NCBI RefSeq assembly: GCF_011064285.1
Contig: NZ_CP049331.1
Span: 3,143,373 to 3,207,372, forward strand
DNA length: 64,000 bases
Direction of reading: 5' to 3'
Source: Vibrio ziniensis
GTDB taxonomy: Bacteria; Pseudomonadota; Gammaproteobacteria; Enterobacterales; Vibrionaceae
Shown here: positions 45,540-59,427 of the stretch, piece after piece
Position numbering within the stretch: the first letter of the stretch is position 1
Layout of the letters: the number at the start of each line of letters is the position of its first letter
Position numbers and translations under genes: made by a program
The notes under the pieces: model-generated
Databases searched by the model: none
Told to the model about the DNA's origin: nothing
Seen by the model: the letters and a program-made list of their open reading frames with translations, nothing else

Positions 45540-45573
45540 CATCCAATCATGTTTCGTCTTTAAATAGCATTAA

Positions 45574-45598
45574 AAAAGCCAGCATTTAGCTGGCTTTT
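45574..45598. terminator. Bidirectional terminator between fadA and glmU
   Basis: A 10-bp stem AAAAGCCAGC / GCTGGCTTTT with a 5-nt loop and A/T tails, suited to terminating both convergent genes. Confidence 0.88.
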
Positions 45599-45602
45599 CT
45601 TT

Positions 45603-46964
45603 TTATTTTTTCTTGGTCGGACGTTGCCAACCTGAAATTTTCTTCTCTTTAGCGCGAGTGATCACTAACTCACCTTCCGCGACATTTTTAGTTAATGTGG
45701 TACCGGCACCGATTGTCGCTCCGTTAGCGATAGTGACAGGAGCCACCAGCTGGCAATCCGAGCCTACAAATACATCATCGCCAATGATAGTCTTAAACTT
45801 ATTTGCACCATCATAGTTACAGGTAATCACACCAGCACCCACGTTAACACGCTGACCAATTTCAGCATCACCAATGTAAGTTAAATGGTTGGCTTTAGAA
45901 CCTTCACCAATGCGTGCATTTTTCACTTCAACAAAGTTACCAACGTGGGCATCGTTACGCAGATCTGCGCCAGGACGAAGACGAGTAAATGGACCAACGG
46001 TACAATCTTCACCGACACTCGCTCCTTCAATGACGCTGTAAGGGCGAATCACTGTATTGTCGTCGATTTCACAGTCTTTAAGAATACAACCCGCACCGAT
46101 GATAACGTTATCGCCAATCGATACTGTACCTTCAATAACAACGTTAACGTCAATCTCGACATCCATGCCACATTGCAGTTCGCCACGTAGATCAAAACGA
46201 GATGGATCGCGCAGCATCACACCTTGCTCTAATAGACGATTTGCCTGACGAGTTTGGAAAGCACGCTCTAGACGAGCCAGTTGAATACGATCGTTAACCC
46301 CTTCCACTTCAATAGCACTTGAAGGATGTACTGCTTCAACTGCTCGACCTTCTTCGTGAGCCGCAGCGATAACGTCAGTCAGATAGTACTCACCTTGGGC
46401 ATTATTATTATTTAAACCTGACAACCAACGTTTTAGGTCACGCCCTGTCGCCACCATTACACCTGTATTCACTTCTTTGATGAGTTTCTGCTCTTCAGTA
46501 GCATCTTTCTGCTCAACAATCGCGACCACAGGACCATGTTTACGTACGATACGTCCATAGCCTGTTGGATTTTTCAGTATTACGGTTAACAGAGCAATGC
46601 CGTCATTTGGTTGAGCATCCAATAGACTTTCAATGGTTTCCTCAGAGATCAATGGAACATCACCGTATAAAACGAGGATCTTCTCATCATCCTGAAATTG
46701 TGGAGAAGCCTGATCAACCGCATGACCTGTCCCCAATTGCTCCGCTTGCAACACCCAATTGACGTTTTCTTCTGCCAAAGCTTGCTTCATTTGATCGCCG
46801 CCATGGCCGTAAACCAAGTGGATATTTTGTGCACCTAAGCTGTTACACGTATCAATCACGTGTTTCACCATCGGCTTTCCGGCAAGAGTATGAAGAACTT
46901 TTGGCATATTAGAATGCATGCGAGTACCTTTACCCGCAGCGAGAATTACAGCGCTAAATTTCAT
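45603..46964 (-). CDS. glmU: Bifunctional GlcNAc-1-P uridyltransferase / GlcN-1-P acetyltransferase
   Basis: A 453-residue GlmU: pyrophosphorylase motif [18 protein letters not shown] (about 8-25) in the N-terminal domain, then a left-handed beta-helix of hexapeptide repeats (about 250-440) with the acetyltransferase site [18 protein letters not shown]. It makes UDP-GlcNAc for peptidoglycan and LPS. It follows the atp operon in the classical order, with a terminator between. Confidence 0.97.
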   Translation of the reverse strand: MKFSAVILAAGKGTRMHSNMPKVLHTLAGKPMVKHVIDTCNSLGAQNIHLVYGHGGDQMKQALAEENVNWVLQAEQLGTGHAVDQASPQFQDDEKILVLYGDVPLISEETIESLLDAQPNDGIALLTVILKNPTGYGRIVRKHGPVVAIVEQKDATEEQKLIKEVNTGVMVATGRDLKRWLSGLNNNNAQGEYYLTDVIAAAHEEGRAVEAVHPSSAIEVEGVNDRIQLARLERAFQTRQANRLLEQGVMLRDPSRFDLRGELQCGMDVEIDVNVVIEGTVSIGDNVIIGAGCILKDCEIDDNTVIRPYSVIEGASVGEDCTVGPFTRLRPGADLRNDAHVGNFVEVKNARIGEGSKANHLTYIGDAEIGQRVNVGAGVITCNYDGANKFKTIIGDDVFVGSDCQLVAPVTIANGATIGAGTTLTKNVAEGELVITRAKEKKISGWQRPTKKK

Positions 46965-47056
46965 TTTAAGCCTATATATTGATAACCAACTGATTGTATT
47001 TTAGCGGCTTAGAACAAGGGTGTTAATCGTTTGAGATGAGTTTCGCAAAAATAAAG

Positions 47057-47084
47057 CAAAAAAGGCGACCAATGGTCGCCTTTT
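47057..47084 (-). terminator. Terminator of atp operon
   Basis: Stem AAGGCGACC / GGTCGCCTT, 3-nt loop, with A-run and T-run. It lies 22 bp beyond the atpC stop. Confidence 0.88.
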
Positions 47085-47105
47085 CATAAAACGTGTTAAT
47101 AAAAA

Positions 47106-47528
47106 TTAACGACGTTTCTTAGTCAGCTCAATTACTCGTAGCTGAGCAATGGCTTTAGCCAGTTCACTGGCCGCTTGTGCGAAGTCCATATCGCCATGCT
47201 GATTCTGGATTTTCTCCTCAGCGCGACGTTTGGCTTCTTGAGCCTTGGCTGTATCTAGATCTTCACCACGAATTGCTGTATCAGCCAGTACAGTCGCTGT
47301 ACCAGGTTGAATTTCAACAATACCACCAGAAACATAAATAATTTCTTCGTGGCCGTGTTGTTTCACTATACGCACCATACCAGGCTTAATAGCGGTCAGC
47401 AGCGGTGTGTGACCATGGAAAATACCAAGTTCACCTTCGCTACCGGTCACCTGAAACGTTTCAACACGACCTGAGAAGATTTTCTTCTCTGCGCTTACAA
47501 CGTCTAGATGAAAGGTTATTGCTGCCAT
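47106..47528 (-). CDS. atpC: ATP synthase F1 epsilon subunit
   Basis: A 140-residue epsilon subunit: beta-sandwich N-terminal domain ([23 protein letters not shown]) and a helical C-terminal hairpin that can inhibit ATPase activity. Last gene of the atp operon, 18 bp after atpD. Confidence 0.96.
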   Translation of the reverse strand: MAAITFHLDVVSAEKKIFSGRVETFQVTGSEGELGIFHGHTPLLTAIKPGMVRIVKQHGHEEIIYVSGGIVEIQPGTATVLADTAIRGEDLDTAKAQEAKRRAEEKIQNQHGDMDFAQAASELAKAIAQLRVIELTKKRR

Positions 47529-47546
47529 ATCGCCTCCTAGTTAGCC

Positions 47547-48974
<1,428 letters not shown>

Positions 48975-48984
48975 TTACCTAAGC

Positions 48985-49851
48985 TTAAACCGCTGCCGCA
49001 CCAGAAACGATTTCCGATAGTTCTTGTGTGATCGCAGCCTGACGGGCTTTGTTATACACAAGTTCTAAATCTTCAATCAAGTTAGTTGCGTTATCAGTTG
49101 CAGCCTTCATCGCAATCATTCGAGCCGCTTGCTCACAAGCAAGGTTCTCAACTACACCTTGATAAACCTGAGACTCTACGTAACGCACAAGAAGCGTATC
49201 CAGTAGAGGTTTTGGTTCAGGCTCGTAGATGTAGTCCCATGAATGCGGACGCTGCATCTCTTCGCTTTCCGATTTAGGCAAAGGTAGCAATTGATCGATC
49301 GTTGGTTGCTGAACCATGGTGTTTACAAACTCGTTGTAAACCACATATAGACGGTCCAATTCACCTTCATCGTATTTTTTCAACATTACGCCAACAGAAC
49401 CGATCAGGTCTTCCAAGCTTGGTGAGTCACCAAGACCAGAAACCTGAGCGACGACTTTTGCGCCACTGTTGTTAAAGAAAGCCGTTGCTTTAGAGCCGAT
49501 TACCGCTAGCTCAATGTCAGCACCTTTTGCTTTCCAAGCTTGCATATCTGTTACAGCTTTTTTGAACACGTTAATGTTCAAGCCGCCACACAAGCCACGA
49601 TCTGTAGAAACGATGATATAACCAACACGTTTAGCTTCACGCTCAGCTAGGTACGGATGACGGTACTCTAGATTTGCGTTAGCCACATGACCGATCACTT
49701 TACGCATTGTTTCAGCGTATGGACGAGAAGCTTCCATTGCGTCTTGAGAGCGACGCATTTTTGAAGCTGCTACCATTTCCATCGCTTTCGTAATTTTCTG
49801 CGTGCTTTTAACACTACCGATTTTATTACGTATCTCTTTTGCGCCGGCCAT
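48985..49851 (-). CDS. atpG: ATP synthase F1 gamma subunit
   Basis: A 288-residue rotary shaft with the conserved N-terminal [28 protein letters not shown] and C-terminal [15 protein letters not shown] helices. It lies between atpA and atpD in the usual order. Confidence 0.97.
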   Translation of the reverse strand: MAGAKEIRNKIGSVKSTQKITKAMEMVAASKMRRSQDAMEASRPYAETMRKVIGHVANANLEYRHPYLAEREAKRVGYIIVSTDRGLCGGLNINVFKKAVTDMQAWKAKGADIELAVIGSKATAFFNNSGAKVVAQVSGLGDSPSLEDLIGSVGVMLKKYDEGELDRLYVVYNEFVNTMVQQPTIDQLLPLPKSESEEMQRPHSWDYIYEPEPKPLLDTLLVRYVESQVYQGVVENLACEQAARMIAMKAATDNATNLIEDLELVYNKARQAAITQELSEIVSGAAAV

Positions 49852-49894
49852 CGTTACTCTCCATTAGTTGGTGGCAGAGACTGCCACCGACTTA

Positions 49895-51436
49895 TTACCA
49901 AGTTTGGGTTGCTTTAAAATCGTCTGCTAGCTTCTTAAGCTGAGCTTCGATCTCATCGTTGTAAGCACCCGTCTTGTCGATCTCAGCTGCAAAATCTGCG
50001 TACTGAGCGCGAGCATACGATAGTAGAGCCGCCTCAAAATCTAGAACTTTTGACAGTTCTACATCTTTTAGGTAGCCACGCTCTGCTGCAAAGATAGTTA
50101 GAGCTTGGTCAAACACTGACATTGGAGCATATTGTTTCTGCTTCATCAGTTCAGTAACTTTTTGACCGTGGTCTAACTGACGCTTAGTCGCTTCATCAAG
50201 ATCAGAAGAGAACTGAGCGAAAGCCGCTAGTTCGCGGTATGCAGCTAGTGCTGTACGGATACCACCTGATAGTTTCTTGATGATCTTCGTTTGCGCAGAA
50301 CCACCTACACGAGATACTGAGATACCTGGGTCAACCGCTGGGCGAACACCCGCGTTGAATAGCTCAGTTTGTAGGAAGATCTGACCGTCGGTAATAGAGA
50401 TTACGTTTGTCGGTACGAATGCTGAAACGTCACCAGCTTGTGTTTCGATGATAGGTAGTGCAGTTAAAGAACCTGTCTTACCTTTCACTTCACCGTTAGT
50501 GAAACGTTCTACGTATTCTTCGTTTACACGAGCAGCACGCTCTAGTAGACGAGAGTGGAGGTAGAAAACGTCACCCGGGAATGCTTCACGGCCTGGTGGG
50601 CGTTTTAGTAGTAGAGAGATCTGACGGTAAGCTACCGCTTGTTTAGATAGATCATCATAAACAATTAGTGCGTCTTCACCGCGATCACGGAAGTATTCAC
50701 CCATCGCACAACCTGCGTATGGCGCTAGGTATTGTAGCGCTGCAGATTCAGAAGCAGATGCAACCACAACGATAGTGTTCGATAGTGCGCCATGCTCTTC
50801 TAGTTTGCGAACTACGTTTGCGATAGTCGATGCTTTCTGACCGATTGCTACGTAGATAGAGAAAATACCAGAGTTTTTCTGGTTGATGATTGCATCGATC
50901 GCCATCGCTGTTTTACCAGTTTGACGGTCACCGATGATAAGCTCACGCTGACCACGACCGATTGGGATCATTGAGTCAACTGACTTATAACCAGTTTGTA
51001 CAGGTTGATCTACCGATTTACGGTCGATTACGCCTGGTGCAATCACTTCTACAGGTGAAGTTAATTTAGCTTCGATTGGGCCTTTACCATCGATAGGCTC
51101 ACCTAGTGTATTCACTACGCGACCTAGTAGTTCTGGACCAACTGGTACTTCAAGAATGCGACCAGTACCTGTAACTTTCATGCCTTCCTTAAGGTCAGCA
51201 TATGGGCCCATTACAACCGCACCCACTGAGTCACGCTCAAGGTTAAGTGCTAGTGCATAACGACCGCCCGGTAATTCAATCATTTCACCTTGCATCACGT
51301 CCGCAAGGCCATGAATACGGATAATACCATCGCTTACCGATACGATAGTACCTTCATTGCGAGCTTCACTAACAACGTTGAATGATTCAATACGCTGTTT
51401 AATTAGATCGCTAATTTCCGTGGAATTAAGTTGCAT
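49895..51436 (-). CDS. atpA: ATP synthase F1 alpha subunit
   Basis: A 513-residue regulatory nucleotide-binding subunit: Walker [10 protein letters not shown] (about 169-177) and the C-terminal helical domain. The ATG at 51436 gives [12 protein letters not shown], the usual start with a GGGGATTGGAGC ribosome region. The frame extends ten codons further into atpH and is discarded. Confidence 0.97.
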   Translation of the reverse strand: MQLNSTEISDLIKQRIESFNVVSEARNEGTIVSVSDGIIRIHGLADVMQGEMIELPGGRYALALNLERDSVGAVVMGPYADLKEGMKVTGTGRILEVPVGPELLGRVVNTLGEPIDGKGPIEAKLTSPVEVIAPGVIDRKSVDQPVQTGYKSVDSMIPIGRGQRELIIGDRQTGKTAMAIDAIINQKNSGIFSIYVAIGQKASTIANVVRKLEEHGALSNTIVVVASASESAALQYLAPYAGCAMGEYFRDRGEDALIVYDDLSKQAVAYRQISLLLKRPPGREAFPGDVFYLHSRLLERAARVNEEYVERFTNGEVKGKTGSLTALPIIETQAGDVSAFVPTNVISITDGQIFLQTELFNAGVRPAVDPGISVSRVGGSAQTKIIKKLSGGIRTALAAYRELAAFAQFSSDLDEATKRQLDHGQKVTELMKQKQYAPMSVFDQALTIFAAERGYLKDVELSKVLDFEAALLSYARAQYADFAAEIDKTGAYNDEIEAQLKKLADDFKATQTW

Positions 51437-51449
51437 GCTCCAATCCCCA

Positions 51450-51983
51450 TCAAGATTGCAAGGCATCGCTCAGGCGGTTCAAACGACCACGCGCTGAGTT
51501 ATCGATGACAAGATCTCCGGCTCGAATTACGACCCCACCAAGTAAGGTCTCATCTACACTGCAATTCAGCTGAACTTTACGTTCTAGACGCTGCTCCAGT
51601 TTGTTACTGATATCTGAAAGTTGTTGTTCAGAAAGTTCGGTTGCTGAAATAACTTCAACATCGATATTCTTCTCATACTCTTTCTTAAGAGCAACGAATT
51701 GCTCAAAAACATCAGGAATAGCTCGTAAACGGCCATTCTCAGCCATTACCTTAATTAGGTTCTGACCAAATTCATCAAACTGTTCGCCACAAATTGCGAT
51801 AAAAATTTCTGCAAGTTTCTCAGCAGAAGCAGAACTGGTTAACAGTTCTTTCATTTGCTCGTTATTTGTAACTTCGGCAGCGAAAGCTAACATCTCACCC
51901 CATTGAGTCAGTTGTTGCTTTTCTACCGCAAAGTCAAAAGCTGCTTTAGCGTAGGGGCGAGCAATAGTAGTCAAATCAGACAT
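51450..51983 (-). CDS. atpH: ATP synthase F1 delta subunit
   Basis: A 177-residue peripheral-stalk cap: N-terminal six-helix bundle ([14 protein letters not shown]) and C-terminal [18 protein letters not shown] and [25 protein letters not shown]. Between atpF and atpA. Confidence 0.96.
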   Translation of the reverse strand: MSDLTTIARPYAKAAFDFAVEKQQLTQWGEMLAFAAEVTNNEQMKELLTSSASAEKLAEIFIAICGEQFDEFGQNLIKVMAENGRLRAIPDVFEQFVALKKEYEKNIDVEVISATELSEQQLSDISNKLEQRLERKVQLNCSVDETLLGGVVIRAGDLVIDNSARGRLNRLSDALQS

Positions 51984-51997
51984 TCGCGCCCCCAGAC

Positions 51998-52468
51998 TTA
52001 AAGTTTTGCAGTAATGTTGTCGAGAATATCTTTGTGTGCATCTTTATCGATAGCACGCTCAAGAATTTTCTCAGCACCAGCAATTGCCAGAGTTGCAACT
52101 TGTTTGCGCAGCTCATCGCGGGCACGATTACGTTCAGCTTCAACTTCTGATGCTGCTTGAGCTAGGATTTTCTGGCGTTCTGCCTGAGCTTCCTCGCGAG
52201 CTTCATCTAGAATTTGAGCTTTGCGTTTATTCGCTTGCTCGATGACCTCTGTTGCTGTGCGCTTCGCTTCTTTCAAAGAATCTGAAGCGTTGGCTTGTGC
52301 TAGATCTAAATCTTTTTTTGCACGCTCAGCGGCTTGTAGACCATCAGCAATTTTCTTCTGACGTTCTTCAATCGCTTGCATGATTGGTGGCCATACATAC
52401 TTCATGCAGAACCACACAAACAGTGCGAATGACAGAGCTTGACCTAGCAGAGTTGCGTTCATATTCAC
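51998..52468 (-). CDS. atpF: ATP synthase Fo b subunit
   Basis: A 156-residue stalk protein: one membrane helix (residues about 4-27) then a long charged coiled coil ([22 protein letters not shown] onward). 75 bp after atpE. Confidence 0.96.
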   Translation of the reverse strand: MNMNATLLGQALSFALFVWFCMKYVWPPIMQAIEERQKKIADGLQAAERAKKDLDLAQANASDSLKEAKRTATEVIEQANKRKAQILDEAREEAQAERQKILAQAASEVEAERNRARDELRKQVATLAIAGAEKILERAIDKDAHKDILDNITAKL

Positions 52469-52543
52469 AACAGCTACCCCTCTATATGGACTTAGTATTA
52501 ATCAATGGCAAACCGATAAAGGCTTGCCTCTGGCAAAACGTGA

Positions 52544-52810
<267 letters not shown>

Positions 52811-52852
52811 TTATAGTTGTTGGCTAATTGTGCCCAAATAAAAGCTATTATA

Positions 52853-53668
<816 letters not shown>

Positions 53669-53673
53669 TCATC

Positions 53674-54063
53674 CTATTTTTTGTTGTTAATGAATAGCAC
53701 TGGCGCACAGATATTAATACCTAGAGCCAGCAAATAGGTTAGTTTCAGGGGAACAAGTTCCACCTGCATATACATGTAAGCGACAGAGAATAAAACTACT
53801 GTAATGAGGATTTTAAGAGCTTCACCAGTGTAGAAAGAGACCGCGATACGCTTTGCAGCGCGAGCTCCACTAAACATAAAAGCACACAGCGCAAAAACCG
53901 CATTGGCAAAGACACAAATGCCTCCCCCAATCAGCGCTGAAATTCCCCAATCAGCATTTACAGCAATCGCCATCCCTGCTGCCACAACCATAACCGCGCC
54001 GGACTGGATCATTAACAATTGCTTTGCAAGCTCTCGTCCTGGCCTAGCCAACGCAGCTACCAT
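53674..54063 (-). CDS. atpI: ATP synthase accessory protein I
   Basis: A 129-residue, four-helix membrane protein at the head of the atp operon, starting MVAALARPGRELAKQLLMIQ. AtpI helps c-ring assembly or magnesium uptake. atpB follows after 8 bp. Confidence 0.9.
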   Translation of the reverse strand: MVAALARPGRELAKQLLMIQSGAVMVVAAGMAIAVNADWGISALIGGGICVFANAVFALCAFMFSGARAAKRIAVSFYTGEALKILITVVLFSVAYMYMQVELVPLKLTYLLALGINICAPVLFINNKK

Positions 54064-54128
54064 GTATTCGTACCTCTAGTTACATTCTCAACACATAAAT
54101 AAAACTTGGTGTTGAGAAATTGGCGAAA

Positions 54129-54156
54129 ATTATACGAAGGCGCAAAACTAATGCAA
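54129..54156 (-). promoter_or_regulatory. Promoter of atp operon
   Basis: Minus-strand -35 TTGCAT and -10 TATAAT are separated by 16 bp, 66 bp before the atpI start, in an AT-rich gap after parB. Confidence 0.75.
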
Positions 54157-54254
54157 CGTAAATACAATCTTATGTTACATTTTTGTATGCTAACCAACAT
54201 TTTTCACACAAAATTCTTTTTTCTCAAATATGTGACGCGAGTCGATTATGTCAC

Positions 54255-55139
54255 TTAGGCTTGTAACTTTGCAACCAATTGCTCTAGTTTCTGGGGTTCA
54301 TCGAGGCTAATAGTCACCTTAGATTTTCCATTTTTGGAACGAACAATTGACACTTTTGCCCCTAAATTTTCACTCAGTCTTTGTGACATTTGTTGTACTT
54401 CTACGTCTTCAAGCACATTTTTTTCCTCAGATACCTCTGAGAGACACTTTTTAACTAATTGCTCTGTTTGTCTGACGGTTAATTGCTTCTTAGCAATACG
54501 CTCTGCAATCTCTTCTTGCTGCTCACCTTCCAGCATTAACAGCGCACGCGCATGGCCCATCTCCAGCTGCCTAAGTGCAACCAATTGCTTAACTTTATCA
54601 GTTAACTGGTTAAGACGGAGTAAATTACTTACCGTCGTACGAGATTTACCAATAACATCTGCGACTTGTTGATGAGTAAGTTTAAATTCATCCTGCAGAC
54701 GCTCTAAAGCCTGAGCTTCTTCAATCGCGTTAAGATCTTCACGTTGAATATTTTCGATCAATGCCATAGCGATCGCAGCTCGATCCTCTACAGGCTTGAT
54801 CAAACAAGGTACTTGTTTTAAACCGGCTTGTTTTGCCGCTCTCCAACGACGTTCACCCGCAATAATCTCGTAACCACCGGTGTTAATTGGACGTACTACG
54901 ATTGGCTGAATAATACCTTGAGACTGGATGGACGCGGACAGCTCTTCCAAAGCTTCAGGAGACATATCTTTACGGGGTTGGTAAATACCCGGTCTTAAGC
55001 TGGTAATCGCGATATCTTGTAATTCACCATCAGAAGACATCTCTTGACTGTGTGATGCGACTTGTTGCTTTTCACGAGCAAGAGAACTGGTTGCCAATAA
55101 CGCATCCAATCCTTTTCCTAAACCACGTTTAGACGACAT
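54255..55139 (-). CDS. parB: Chromosome partitioning protein ParB
   Basis: A 294-residue ParB/Spo0J protein. The N-terminal CTP-binding domain carries IIAGERRWRAAKQAGLKQVPCLI (about 92-114) and the helix-turn-helix follows (THQQVADVIGKSRTTVSNLLRL, about 154-175). It loads on parS and spreads as a clamp, guiding origin segregation with ParA. Three candidate parS sites are in this window. 24 bp after parA. Confidence 0.97.
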   Translation of the reverse strand: MSSKRGLGKGLDALLATSSLAREKQQVASHSQEMSSDGELQDIAITSLRPGIYQPRKDMSPEALEELSASIQSQGIIQPIVVRPINTGGYEIIAGERRWRAAKQAGLKQVPCLIKPVEDRAAIAMALIENIQREDLNAIEEAQALERLQDEFKLTHQQVADVIGKSRTTVSNLLRLNQLTDKVKQLVALRQLEMGHARALLMLEGEQQEEIAERIAKKQLTVRQTEQLVKKCLSEVSEEKNVLEDVEVQQMSQRLSENLGAKVSIVRSKNGKSKVTISLDEPQKLEQLVAKLQA

Positions 55140-55163
55140 GTAAACGAATTCCTTTAATCTGTG

Positions 55164-55937
55164 TTAGGCGATAACTTCTTCGCGACGAAGCATTTCTCCA
55201 GCTAAAGCTAAATAAGCTTTTGAGCCAGCAGAATATTTATCGTAATACATGGCTGGTTTACCATGACTTGGCGCTTCAGCGAGACGAACATTACGAGGAA
55301 TAACGGTACGATAGACTTTGTTACCAAAGTGTTTTTTCAACTGATCCGAAACTTCATTCGCTAATCTGTTACGTGGGTCGTACATAGTGCGAAGCAAGCC
55401 TTCGATTTTCAATTTGTCGTTCACTACTGCAGCGAGTTTGCTGATAGTGTCCATTAACGCTGTTAAACCTTCTAATGCGAAATACTCACATTGCATTGGC
55501 ACTAACACAGAGTCTGCAGCGGCCATCGCGTTGATTGTAAGGAGGTTTAAAGAAGGAGGACAATCGATAAAGATGAAATCATAGTTATCGCGAACTGCAG
55601 CTAAAGCGTTCTTTAGACGGACTTCACGAGCAAAAACTTCCATCAATTTGATTTCTGCAGCCGTGACATCGCCATTGGCAGCGATTAAATCATAGTGACC
55701 GGCAGTATTGCGGCATACCACATCTTCAAATGGCGCTTCTTCCACCAAAAATTCGTAAGCGGTAGCGTCGACTTGGTATTTGTCTACACCACTTGCCATC
55801 GTGGCGTTCCCTTGAGGGTCAAGATCGATGACCAGTACTTTACGTTTAGTTGCCGCCATTGAGGCTGCTAAGTTAACACAAGTTGTTGTTTTACCTACGC
55901 CACCTTTCTGGTTGGCGATCGCTACGATTTTACCCAC
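55164..55937 (-). CDS. parA: Chromosome partitioning ATPase ParA
   Basis: A 257-residue deviant-Walker ATPase: KGGVGKTT at residues 11-18 (signature Lys11), then FIDCPPSLNLLTINAMAAAD. It forms DNA-bound gradients pulling ParB-parS complexes. It follows rsmG closely, as in the conserved mnmG-rsmG-parA-parB block. Confidence 0.97.
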   Translation of the reverse strand: MGKIVAIANQKGGVGKTTTCVNLAASMAATKRKVLVIDLDPQGNATMASGVDKYQVDATAYEFLVEEAPFEDVVCRNTAGHYDLIAANGDVTAAEIKLMEVFAREVRLKNALAAVRDNYDFIFIDCPPSLNLLTINAMAAADSVLVPMQCEYFALEGLTALMDTISKLAAVVNDKLKIEGLLRTMYDPRNRLANEVSDQLKKHFGNKVYRTVIPRNVRLAEAPSHGKPAMYYDKYSAGSKAYLALAGEMLRREEVIA

Positions 55938-55951
55938 GGTATGCCTCGCTG

Positions 55952-56581
55952 TTATCCCTTACGGGATAAGATTACAAGATGACGCTCGCCTTCTAACTCT
56001 GGAACTTTCAAAGCTTTGACATCGGTCACAGAACACCACTCAGGTAACAGACTTATTTCTTCCTGGGGTAGTTGTCCTTTGAGGGCAAAAAACACACCTG
56101 AATTAGCACGAGGTAAGTGTTGGCACCACTCAACCATATCTGACATCGAAGCAAAAGCACGACTCAAGACAGCATCAAACCCACCTTCAGGGTCGTATTC
56201 TTCAACACGACTCTGAACAGCAGTGACGTTAGTAATGCCAAGTTCGTGAAGAACTTGCTTAATGAAGCGAATGCGCTTACCCAAGCTATCTAATAAAACA
56301 AAATTCTTATCAGGATTCATGATAGCCAGAGGAATACCTGGCAACCCAGGCCCCGTTCCAACGTCGATGAAGCGCTCACCGTTAAGGTAAGGGCTCACCA
56401 CAATACTATCAAGGATATGTTTCACTAACATATCTGCTGGATCTCTTACCGATGTAAGATTATACGCTTTGTTCCACTTGTTCAGCAGTTCAACATAACC
56501 AAGCAATTGCTGACGTTGCTTATCTGAAACGTCTAAGTCTGTTTTGGCGATTAACGAATCTAATTTCGCACGTAAATCCAT
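55952..56581 (-). CDS. rsmG: 16S rRNA (guanine527-N7)-methyltransferase
   Basis: A 209-residue SAM methyltransferase (GidB). The motif [17 protein letters not shown] (about 70-86) binds SAM. Makes m7G527; loss gives low-level streptomycin resistance in other bacteria. Its ATG overlaps the mnmG stop by one base. Confidence 0.97.
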   Translation of the reverse strand: MDLRAKLDSLIAKTDLDVSDKQRQQLLGYVELLNKWNKAYNLTSVRDPADMLVKHILDSIVVSPYLNGERFIDVGTGPGLPGIPLAIMNPDKNFVLLDSLGKRIRFIKQVLHELGITNVTAVQSRVEEYDPEGGFDAVLSRAFASMSDMVEWCQHLPRANSGVFFALKGQLPQEEISLLPEWCSVTDVKALKVPELEGERHLVILSRKG

Positions 56582-58476
56582 TAAGCCGCCTCTCCTTTCT
56601 TCAATATGCCTTGTTTTTTCAAGTGTACCAACAAGATTGAAATAGCGGCAGGAGTAATACCAGAGATACGAGATGCAATGCCTACCGTTTCCGGCTTAGC
56701 AGCATTAAGCTTCAAGACTACCTCGTTCGATAGACCTTTTACTTGCTTGTAATCAAGATCTGCTGGCAATTTAGTATTTTCATGGCGCAAAGATTTCTCG
56801 ATCTCGTCTTTTTGACGCTCGATATAACCTTCGTATTTCACTTGAATTTCAACTTGCTCAGCCGCTTCAGCGTCTTCTAGCGCAGGGCCAAATTCAGGTA
56901 GAGAAACAAGTGCATCGTAATCTACTTCTGGGCGACGTAGCAGATCTTCACCGCTTGCTTCACGTGACATTGGTGTTTTAAGAAGCGCATTGAGAGCGTC
57001 GATACCTTTCGAGTTTGGATTCATCCAAGTCTCTTTTAGGCGTTGACGTTCTTTTTCCATATTGTCGATCTTCTGATTGAAACGAGCCCAACGCTCATCA
57101 CAAACAAGACCTAATTCACGCGCTTTTTCCGTTAAACGAAGATCAGCATTATCTTCACGCAGCAATAAACGATATTCAGCACGAGAAGTAAACATACGGT
57201 ATGGTTCTTTGGTACCCATGGTTGATAGATCATCGATCAACACGCCCATATACGCTTGATCGCGACGTGGACTCCAACCGTCTTTACCTTGGCTGTACAA
57301 ACTTGCGTTCAAACCTGCCATCAAACCTTGTGCAGCCGCTTCTTCGTAACCAGTTGTACCGTTAATTTGGCCAGCAAAGAACAAACCTTGGATAAACTTA
57401 GTTTCGTAAGTCTGTTTCAAATCACGAGGGTCAAAGAAATCATACTCAATAGCATAACCAGGACGAACAATATGTGCGTTCTCGAAGCCTTTCATTGAAC
57501 GGACAATCTTAACTTGCACGTCAAATGGTAGGCTGGTGGAGATACCATTTGGATAAAGTTCGGTGGTATTCAAACCTTCTGGCTCAATAAAGATCTGGTG
57601 GCTGTTTTTATCAGCAAAACGCATCACCTTATCTTCGATAGATGGGCAGTAGCGTGGACCAATCCCTTCAATCACACCAGCATACATTGGGCTGCGATCG
57701 AGATTCGAACGAATCACATCGTGAGTTTGTTCATTGGTGTGTGTGATGTAACACGGAATTTGACGCGGATGTTGTTCGCGCTTACCCATGAATGAGAAAA
57801 CAGGTGTTGGATTATCACCGTGCTGAACTTCAAGCACAGAAAAATCGACACTGTTTGCATCAATACGTGGTGGTGTACCTGTTTTCAGTCGATCAACACG
57901 GAACGGTAATTCGCGTAGTCGATCGGCAAGCGCGATCGATGGTGGATCGCCTGCGCGGCCCCCAGAGAAGTTTTCCATACCAATATGGATCTTTCCGCCT
58001 AGGAAGGTACCAACGGTCAACACAACCGATTTAGAGCGGAATTTAACGCCCATTTGAGTCACAACACCCTGAACTTGATCGTTTTCAACGATAAGATCAT
58101 CTGCCGCTTGTTGGAAAAGGGTCAGATTGGGTGTGTTTTCTAACGTATGACGAACATAAGCTTTGTATAAAGCTCGGTCAGCTTGCGCGCGTGTTGCACG
58201 AACTGCAGGGCCTTTCGAAGCATTCAGCGTTCTAAACTGAATACCTGCATGGTCAATAGCTTGCGCCATTAAACCACCCATTGCATCTACTTCTTTAACT
58301 AAGTGGCCTTTACCAATGCCACCGATCGCTGGGTTACAAGACATCTGTCCTAGCGTGTCAATATTGTGTGTTAGAAGTAACGTACGTTGTCCTGTACGTG
58401 CGGCTGCGAGAGCGGCTTCCGTTCCTGCGTGACCGCCACCAACCACAATGACGTCAAATGTTTCGTGATAAAGCAT
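56581..58476 (-). CDS. mnmG: tRNA uridine-5-carboxymethylaminomethyl modification enzyme
   Basis: A 631-residue FAD enzyme (GidA) that with MnmE makes cmnm5U34 in tRNAs. FAD loop [21 protein letters not shown] (about 9-29) and [22 protein letters not shown] (about 46-67), with catalytic Cys in DPPS-type loop further on. Immediately adjacent to oriC on the left in this orientation; its transcription is oriC-proximal. Confidence 0.97.
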   Translation of the reverse strand: MLYHETFDVIVVGGGHAGTEAALAAARTGQRTLLLTHNIDTLGQMSCNPAIGGIGKGHLVKEVDAMGGLMAQAIDHAGIQFRTLNASKGPAVRATRAQADRALYKAYVRHTLENTPNLTLFQQAADDLIVENDQVQGVVTQMGVKFRSKSVVLTVGTFLGGKIHIGMENFSGGRAGDPPSIALADRLRELPFRVDRLKTGTPPRIDANSVDFSVLEVQHGDNPTPVFSFMGKREQHPRQIPCYITHTNEQTHDVIRSNLDRSPMYAGVIEGIGPRYCPSIEDKVMRFADKNSHQIFIEPEGLNTTELYPNGISTSLPFDVQVKIVRSMKGFENAHIVRPGYAIEYDFFDPRDLKQTYETKFIQGLFFAGQINGTTGYEEAAAQGLMAGLNASLYSQGKDGWSPRRDQAYMGVLIDDLSTMGTKEPYRMFTSRAEYRLLLREDNADLRLTEKARELGLVCDERWARFNQKIDNMEKERQRLKETWMNPNSKGIDALNALLKTPMSREASGEDLLRRPEVDYDALVSLPEFGPALEDAEAAEQVEIQVKYEGYIERQKDEIEKSLRHENTKLPADLDYKQVKGLSNEVVLKLNAAKPETVGIASRISGITPAAISILLVHLKKQGILKKGEAA

Positions 58477-58589
58477 GAACGACCTCAGGTATTCAATGAG
58501 ATTAAGAGTTAAACAAAAGAGGCGTATTCTACCTTCTTTCCTAAGTCTAGAAAATCGCTTTTCTATATTTTCCTGTCACTACGGTTAAC

Positions 58590-58850
58590 TAAAATATATA
58601 AGATCTTTATATAGAGATCTTTTATTGTTCTTACTATTAGGATCGACGAACTCTGTGGATAAGTGGAAAATGATCAATAAGATCATGGATCTTTTACGGA
58701 TCAGAACTTGTGATCTACACACGATCTAATTGCGTATTAGCTGGGATCAAAATTAGTACTTATGCACAGCACCTGAAAGTGATCAAAGTTATTATTTGGA
58801 TAACTATAGGTTGATCACCGGATAAATATATACTTATCCACAGATGGTTT
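58590..58850. other. oriC: Chromosomal replication origin oriC (chromosome 1 type)
   Basis: The gap between mnmG and mioC corresponds to E. coli oriC. It has an AT-rich unwinding region with GATCTTTATATAG / AGATCTTTTATTG / TTCTTACTATTAG 13-mers (about 58600-58640). DnaA boxes are TGTGGATAA (58654-58662), TTATGCACA (58760-58768), TTTGGATAA (58795-58803) and TTATCCACA (58834-58842). About 12 GATC sites occur in ~240 bp, as needed for Dam/SeqA control. This arrangement of boxes follows E. coli R1, R2, R3/M and R4. Confidence 0.93.
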
Positions 58851-58913
58851 GGCTAAATTAGCATCAGACTTTAATAAATAATTGGTTATCTTGTCGTCTA
58901 TTTTTCTAGAAAG

Positions 58914-58939
58914 ACAAAAAAAGCAGCGTTACCGCTGCT
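58914..58939 (-). terminator. Terminator after mioC
   Basis: Minus-strand stem AAGCAGCG / CGCTGCTT, short loop, followed by a T-run. It lies 26 bp after the mioC stop and shields oriC from mioC transcription. Confidence 0.85.
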
Positions 58940-58964
58940 TATTGAATGGATGTTTTACCGTGAC

Positions 58965-59399
58965 TTAAAGCTGGTGGATGACACTGTGTAGCCACTCTTC
59001 GGCCGCATCTTCAGGAACCGGATGCTGTTGAATATCAATAGTAAAGCACTCCGATACAGGTGTTGCACCGATATCTTCAAGTAGTGCATGAGCATGTTTT
59101 CCTGCTGCACAGAAGGTGTCATAACTAGAATCACCAATCGCAATGACCGCAAATTTCAAGTTACTGGTTTTAGGTGGTGTGTCTTGTAATGCTGCGATAA
59201 ATGGCTGAATGTTATCCGGATAATCACCTGCACCGTGAGTTGATGTGACAATTAACCAGGTACCTTCCGCTGGAATGTCTTCAAATGCTGGTTGATTATG
59301 GATCGTCGTTGCCAGTGACTGCTCTTGAAGCAAGTCACTCAGATGATCACCCACGTATTCTGCACCACCTAGGGTGCTACCTGTAATTATATGGATCAT
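58965..59399 (-). CDS. mioC: Flavodoxin-like protein MioC
   Basis: A 144-residue flavodoxin. FMN loop [13 protein letters not shown] (residues 6-18) and [12 protein letters not shown] (about 53-64). Known to act as an electron carrier for biotin synthase in vitro; its transcription runs toward oriC. GGAG-type site just upstream. Confidence 0.95.
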   Translation of the reverse strand: MIHIITGSTLGGAEYVGDHLSDLLQEQSLATTIHNQPAFEDIPAEGTWLIVTSTHGAGDYPDNIQPFIAALQDTPPKTSNLKFAVIAIGDSSYDTFCAAGKHAHALLEDIGATPVSECFTIDIQQHPVPEDAAEEWLHSVIHQL

Positions 59400-59427
59400 A
59401 GCGCTCCGCTTTATTTACTAATACCGT

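Noticed and set aside
56955..56972. CTTCACGTGACATT inside mnmG as another parS
   Set aside because: Four mismatches to the 16-bp consensus, with a broken right arm.
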